Position numbers and translations under genes: made by a program
Shown: positions 20,878 through 24,098 of the stretch, piece by piece
How positions within the stretch are numbered: position 1 is the stretch's first letter
Layout: each line of letters opens with the position of its first letter
Origin: Elysia marginata
Taxonomy: Eukaryota > Mollusca > Gastropoda > Plakobranchidae
Assembly: GCA_019649035.1 (NCBI GenBank)
Contig: BMAT01004014.1
Location: forward strand, 167,958-192,055
Reading direction: 5' to 3'
Length of the DNA stretch: 24,098 nucleotides
Notes under the pieces: generated by a model
The model's input: the letters and a program-made list of their open reading frames with translations, nothing else
The model's database searches: none
Told to the model about the DNA's origin: nothing

Positions 20878-22222
20878 TTATGAGTCCAAGGGAGGCGACC
20901 GGTGCTGCGATGTTGGGAATGTTGGCTCTGTGTCTGGGAGCTGAACCACAAACGGCCTTGACATTGAGGATGGAGAAAACCCGCCTTCATTATGCTCCTT
21001 AGTCGGAGTAGTTAGAGAGTCATTGAATTCATTAGAGTTAGTACGGAGATTAGTGTTGCCGCAGTAGGAATCCCCTTTGTCATGGCTGTCTTTTGAGACT
21101 AGCCCATTTTGGTAAGGTTTCCTAGCCAAAGAATCTGATCCTAAAAAGGAAGCGGTAGAGAAGTTAATAGGGCTGTAAGAAAAGCCCTCATTGTTCAAGT
21201 GATTTTTAGTGTTCATCTTGTCTACGTTCTCTTCACTGAAGAGCCCTTGCCCGTCACAGCTAAGAAAATGATCATTACTGTTGGGCTCGTCTCCATTTCT
21301 ACCCTCAGGTAAGTCATTTTCTGGAGAGCCACCAGGGGGAGAAAACTGTGATGACAGCGAGGAGAACACGGCATTGCCTTCATCTTCAGGATAACCTTCT
21401 CTTAAACTAGCGACGGAATTGTTTGTTTCTTTCTCAACATGCATTCTGTTGTGTTTGTAACCGTTCTGCAGCTTGTCTGTGTTGACGACTGGTGTTTCAG
21501 AGTCAGCTCTCAGATCCTCTGCCTGCTCTCGCTCCAACTTCTCTTGAACTGCTCTCAATGCTTTCTCTGCCTCGGTTTCGTCATTAAGAAACACTTCACC
21601 TTCCTTATCTTCGTCTGCTAAGGCCTGGGGGTCTCCTATCCGGCCTGCCATATGCTTGTCAGGCTTGAAACTTGTGCTTTCAGCAAGACCTCTCCTTACT
21701 TCCTCTTTCCTTGGCTCCCCAGAACCAATTTCCTTGTCAATGCCGTCATGTCTGTCGTCTCTAGTTTCCCTAACCTCAGCGCTATGACCATCGCAATATC
21801 TGCCATCATCTTCCTCATTAACCATGCCTGACCTCACCCTGGAAATGTCGTCTTCATCAACATTATCAGATTGTGCTAACCTTGCCCTTTTAGCTCGCAT
21901 GTAATCTTCACTGACATTCTCCACACCTTCCTCTGTATCGTACTCATCCATGAGATCAGGATCCATGACCATCTGGCCTGCCTTGACCTTCACACCACAC
22001 GGGTCAATGCCAGTTTCCCCAGGTTCTCTGTGTGGGGATACTGAATGGAAGTTGCGTTTGGCCTGGTAGTGGTCACGTGATGAGGATGGCGAGGAGGACG
22101 CTGATGGGTGGCGCTGGGAGCCAGGGCCCATAGTTGGTGCAGGGTTGCTGAAATCCATGTCAGGGTAGACGTCCTGAACCTCTTGCTTGATGCGCATCAT
22201 TAGCTCAGCCTCACCAAACCTC
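20878..22222 (-). CDS. Last coding exon of an unidentified, probably nuclear regulatory protein
   Basis: One base completing a split codon, then 447 codons and a TAA. The acceptor is GCTACTTTTCAG|G. The exon begins RFGEAELMMRIKQEVQD; IKQE (22180-22191) is a textbook sumoylation site. It goes on with a Ser-rich SASSSPSSS, an acidic DEYDTEEGVENVSEDY, a basic patch MRAKRARL (21877-21900) that could be a nuclear localisation signal, and a long charged region. Near 21500-21590 lies a short charged helix (ETEAEKALRAVQEKLEREQ). A Ser/Asn-rich half follows, ending SQHRSPPLDS. No folded domain is recognised. The motif set is typical of transcription cofactors and zinc-finger or BTB repressors, whose DNA-binding part would lie upstream, beyond the right edge. 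Coding GC content is well above its surroundings. Confidence 0.88.
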
Positions 22223-22502
22223 CTGAAAAGTAGCAGGAAAGTCAAAGATTATTGTAAACACGTCAACACACCAAAGGAATACCAAATTAAAACCTCTTTT
22301 TAGTTTACGTTTTGTAAATCAGGTTAAGAGGATCATTACTTTGTATTAGGTCCCTTAATTATCACTAGAGCATCTAAAAATGACACAGAAACACAAAGTA
22401 TAAATTATTTTCTCTCTAGCAGCATAAGCGACATAAACCAAAAGCAATACTATTATATGAATATAATACATGTATCAAATTGTAATTTGTGGTGAGCCTT
22501 AC
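22223..22502 (-). other. Last intron of the nuclear-protein gene
   Basis: 280 bases with GTAAGG donor and CTACTTTTCAG acceptor. AT-rich, no internal feature seen. Confidence 0.75.
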
Positions 22503-22660
22503 CCTGACGGGAAGCCGCCATGTCTGAGGGTGGATGCGGAGGTCAAGCCTGGCATGGGTTTCATGCTCAGGTCCTCAGCACTCTCCTGGTCCGTGGCAAG
22601 CTGGGCTGGTCCACAGCCAGGAGTACCGAGCAGTCCCAGGGCCCCGTCACCTAGAGCAGC
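22503..22660 (-). CDS. Penultimate coding exon of the same nuclear-protein gene
   Basis: The exon has 158 bases: 52 codons plus two bases, phase 0 in and phase 2 out. It is bounded by CACCCTCAG|GCTGCT and TCAGG|GTAAGG, and the split Gly codon is completed by the first base of the last exon. It encodes a Gly/Leu-rich start (ALGDGALGLLGTPGCGP), then QESAEDLSMKP (the core at 22556-22576) and STLRHGGFPS. AEDLSMK resembles the PxDLSxK motif bound by the corepressor CtBP, with Ala in place of the Pro. The reading frame is open with no stop and is GC-richer than the introns. The only other long frames here are on the plus strand and are shadows. Confidence 0.85.
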
Positions 22661-23407
22661 CTGAGGGTGACCACACGCAATTTACACACAATGAGAACTC
22701 ACAAAGATTAATAAAAGATGTGCCACAGATTTTAATTCCAAAGTTATCGCCTTGGCCTGTTATCTGAGCTTCATAATGCTTTGTTTTTGTGGCGCATAAC
22801 GAGATAAGCCAAAGGTTGTGCTAATACATGGAAAATAAAACGTGTATACAGCTCAAAACAATAGGGAAGTGGAAAACACTTAGTAATGTGAACACGGTCG
22901 GCCGATAGTTGTAACCAGATGATGTGTCATACCATTTTAAGTCAAATTTAAATCTTGCAATTAGGTGCCAAGTTTAAAAAAATTTAAAAAAAGAAATTCC
23001 AATAAAAGTAGTGTTCGGGTTCAGGAGGAACACAATGTGTACGTCCGTATCTACAGCTCACTGGCTTTTGAAAAAAAATCAAATTTGCAAACGTTAAAAA
23101 AATAACTGGAGCTGCTGCAGGCACGAAAAAAATAGTTTTCATTTTTTTTGCACGCGGTGTTAACTTTGCACGTAGGCCTATATATCATACAACCAATTAA
23201 CTACAAACCTTCAAACATCCCAATTCTTGATATACATGTTCTGGTTTCAGTTCTCTATTTTAAAAATAAGGTTACATGAATCACTGGAAGAGTAAAATAT
23301 TGAAAGGATACTAACATATCTTGAATAACACATGACTCCACAGCCGTTATTAAAAAAAAGGCAAGGTAAACAGAAAGGACATGACAAAAAAACGATGTTT
23401 CACTTAC
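22661..23407 (-). other. Intron of the nuclear-protein gene
   Basis: 747 bases between the two exons, bounded by GTAAGTG and CACCCTCAG. It is AT-rich with short A runs. No repeat family or RNA gene was recognised. Confidence 0.7.
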
Positions 23408-23474
23408 TCTGAAAGATGCGCTGATGCTGTCGTTGTAAGATGATGGGTCAGATACCGGGGAGGTCTTCATACCT
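23408..23474 (-). CDS. Antepenultimate coding exon of the same gene
   Basis: The exon has 67 bases: one base finishing a split codon and 22 codons. Acceptor is CTCTGCCAG|AGGTATG and donor TTCAGA|GTAAGTG, phase 2 in and phase 0 out, which joins exactly to the next exon. It encodes GMKTSPVSDPSSYNDSISAS ending in FR, a Ser-rich, probably disordered linker. The preceding exon must end in phase 2 and lies beyond the right edge; I found no such exon in 23475-24098. Confidence 0.8.
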
Positions 23475-23609
23475 CTGGCAGAGAAAAAAGCAAACGGAAA
23501 AGCTACGGTTAAAATCGTTGACAAGGAAATGCAGAGGGTAAATTTAGTACAAGTAGTTGCACTGGCACAAGAAAAAAAAACATAGAGAATATAGACAACA
23601 GCAAAAACG

Positions 23610-23610
<1 letters not shown>

Positions 23611-23649
<39 letters not shown>

Positions 23650-23654
23650 TAGTA
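23611..23654. repeat. (TAG)n microsatellite
   Basis: About fourteen TAG units with a single TGG interruption, inside an intron of the nuclear-protein gene. Confidence 0.95.
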
Positions 23655-24057
23655 ATGTTTGAGGTGGTAGCTACAGTATTAGTGGCAGCAGCAGGGAGAG
23701 AAATACACGCATTGAGTTACATCGCCGCGGGGGTGAGGGAGGGAAGAGGGGCGCAGAAGCACCCAAAATTAAGGAAAGAAGAAAGGAAATAAACAGACTA
23801 ATAGAGTAGGATGATAGAGTAGAGGAGAAAGAGAATTATAGGGAAAAGAAGAGGGCATAAGGGAAAAAGAGAGGGAAGCCAATGTTTTAAAAGGCACTTA
23901 GGGAGAAAGAAAAGAAAAAAAATAAGTAAGAGGCAAGGACTACGAACAAAAGAGACAATTAGACCGGCTGACCTACTGACAGACATTGACACGGAGGCCA
24001 CAACAAAGGAGGGAATATTTTAAAGTGACATAGAGAGGGCGAGCAAAGTATGGAAAA

Positions 24058-24061
<4 letters not shown>

Positions 24062-24098
<37 letters not shown>
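24062..24098. repeat. (GA)n at the right edge
   Basis: Uninterrupted GA dinucleotides up to the last base of the window. It probably continues, and the contig or window may end here because of it. Confidence 0.95.

Larger units (their letters stand above)
23475..24098 (-). other. Intron of the nuclear-protein gene running off the right edge
   Basis: Purine-rich on the plus strand, so pyrimidine-rich in the sense direction. It holds a (TAG)n microsatellite and a terminal (GA)n tract. No exon was recognised. Confidence 0.6.

Noticed and set aside
21439..22767. Plus-strand frames at 21439-21621 and 22470-22767
   Set aside because: They overlap well-supported minus-strand exons and show no protein-like sequence.
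1..24098. tRNA genes, CRISPR arrays, or bacterial-type operons and terminators
   Set aside because: I searched by eye for B-box-like sequence, regular spaced repeats and dense coding and found none; the window is plainly eukaryotic.

Overview
This is eukaryotic genomic DNA: split genes with GT-AG introns, many di-, tri- and tetranucleotide repeats, decayed LINE retrotransposons, an AT-rich background and a 784-base run of N that marks an assembly gap. The LINE types and the mix of genes fit a marine lophotrochozoan, most likely a mollusc. That assignment is an inference from style, not from a diagnostic marker.

Two protein-coding genes can be supported. Both lie on the minus strand and both run off an edge of the window. 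At the left edge (about 103-4183) is the 5' part of an SLC6 family Na+/Cl--dependent transporter, nearest by motif to the glycine transporter class. Three exons join in phase: a 15-codon start exon, a 239-codon hydrophilic tail exon, and an exon that carries the RGNW motif and TM1, ending inside the family signature GNVWR/FPY. The resulting cytoplasmic tail before TM1 is about 300 residues, which is long for the family.

At the right edge (20878-23474) are the last three coding exons of an unidentified, probably nuclear regulatory protein. It has a PxDLSxK-like motif (CtBP type), an IKQE sumoylation motif, a KRAR basic patch, a short charged helix and long disordered acidic and serine-rich stretches. 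A canonical AATAAA overlaps the end of its stop codon region.

The roughly 16.7 kb between the genes is mostly repeat and AT-rich DNA. A decayed LINE lies in intron 1 of the transporter (about 2140-3275, plus strand). A second, CR1/Jockey-like LINE (plus strand) is cut into two halves, 6940-7884 and 11261-12360. The halves are separated by a 3.4 kb insert that contains the C-terminal part of an L1-like LINE in the opposite orientation. An exact 15-base sequence stands at both edges of the insert and looks like a target-site duplication, so this is a nested insertion. Next come a GA repeat, the N gap and a compound trinucleotide microsatellite. From 13403 to 20871 there is an AT-rich stretch in which I see no gene.

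I found no tRNA, rRNA, CRISPR array or prokaryotic feature. I also found no wholly new system. The best leads are the transporter's long tail and possible 5' control elements, the nested LINE with its duplication, and the unnamed nuclear protein.
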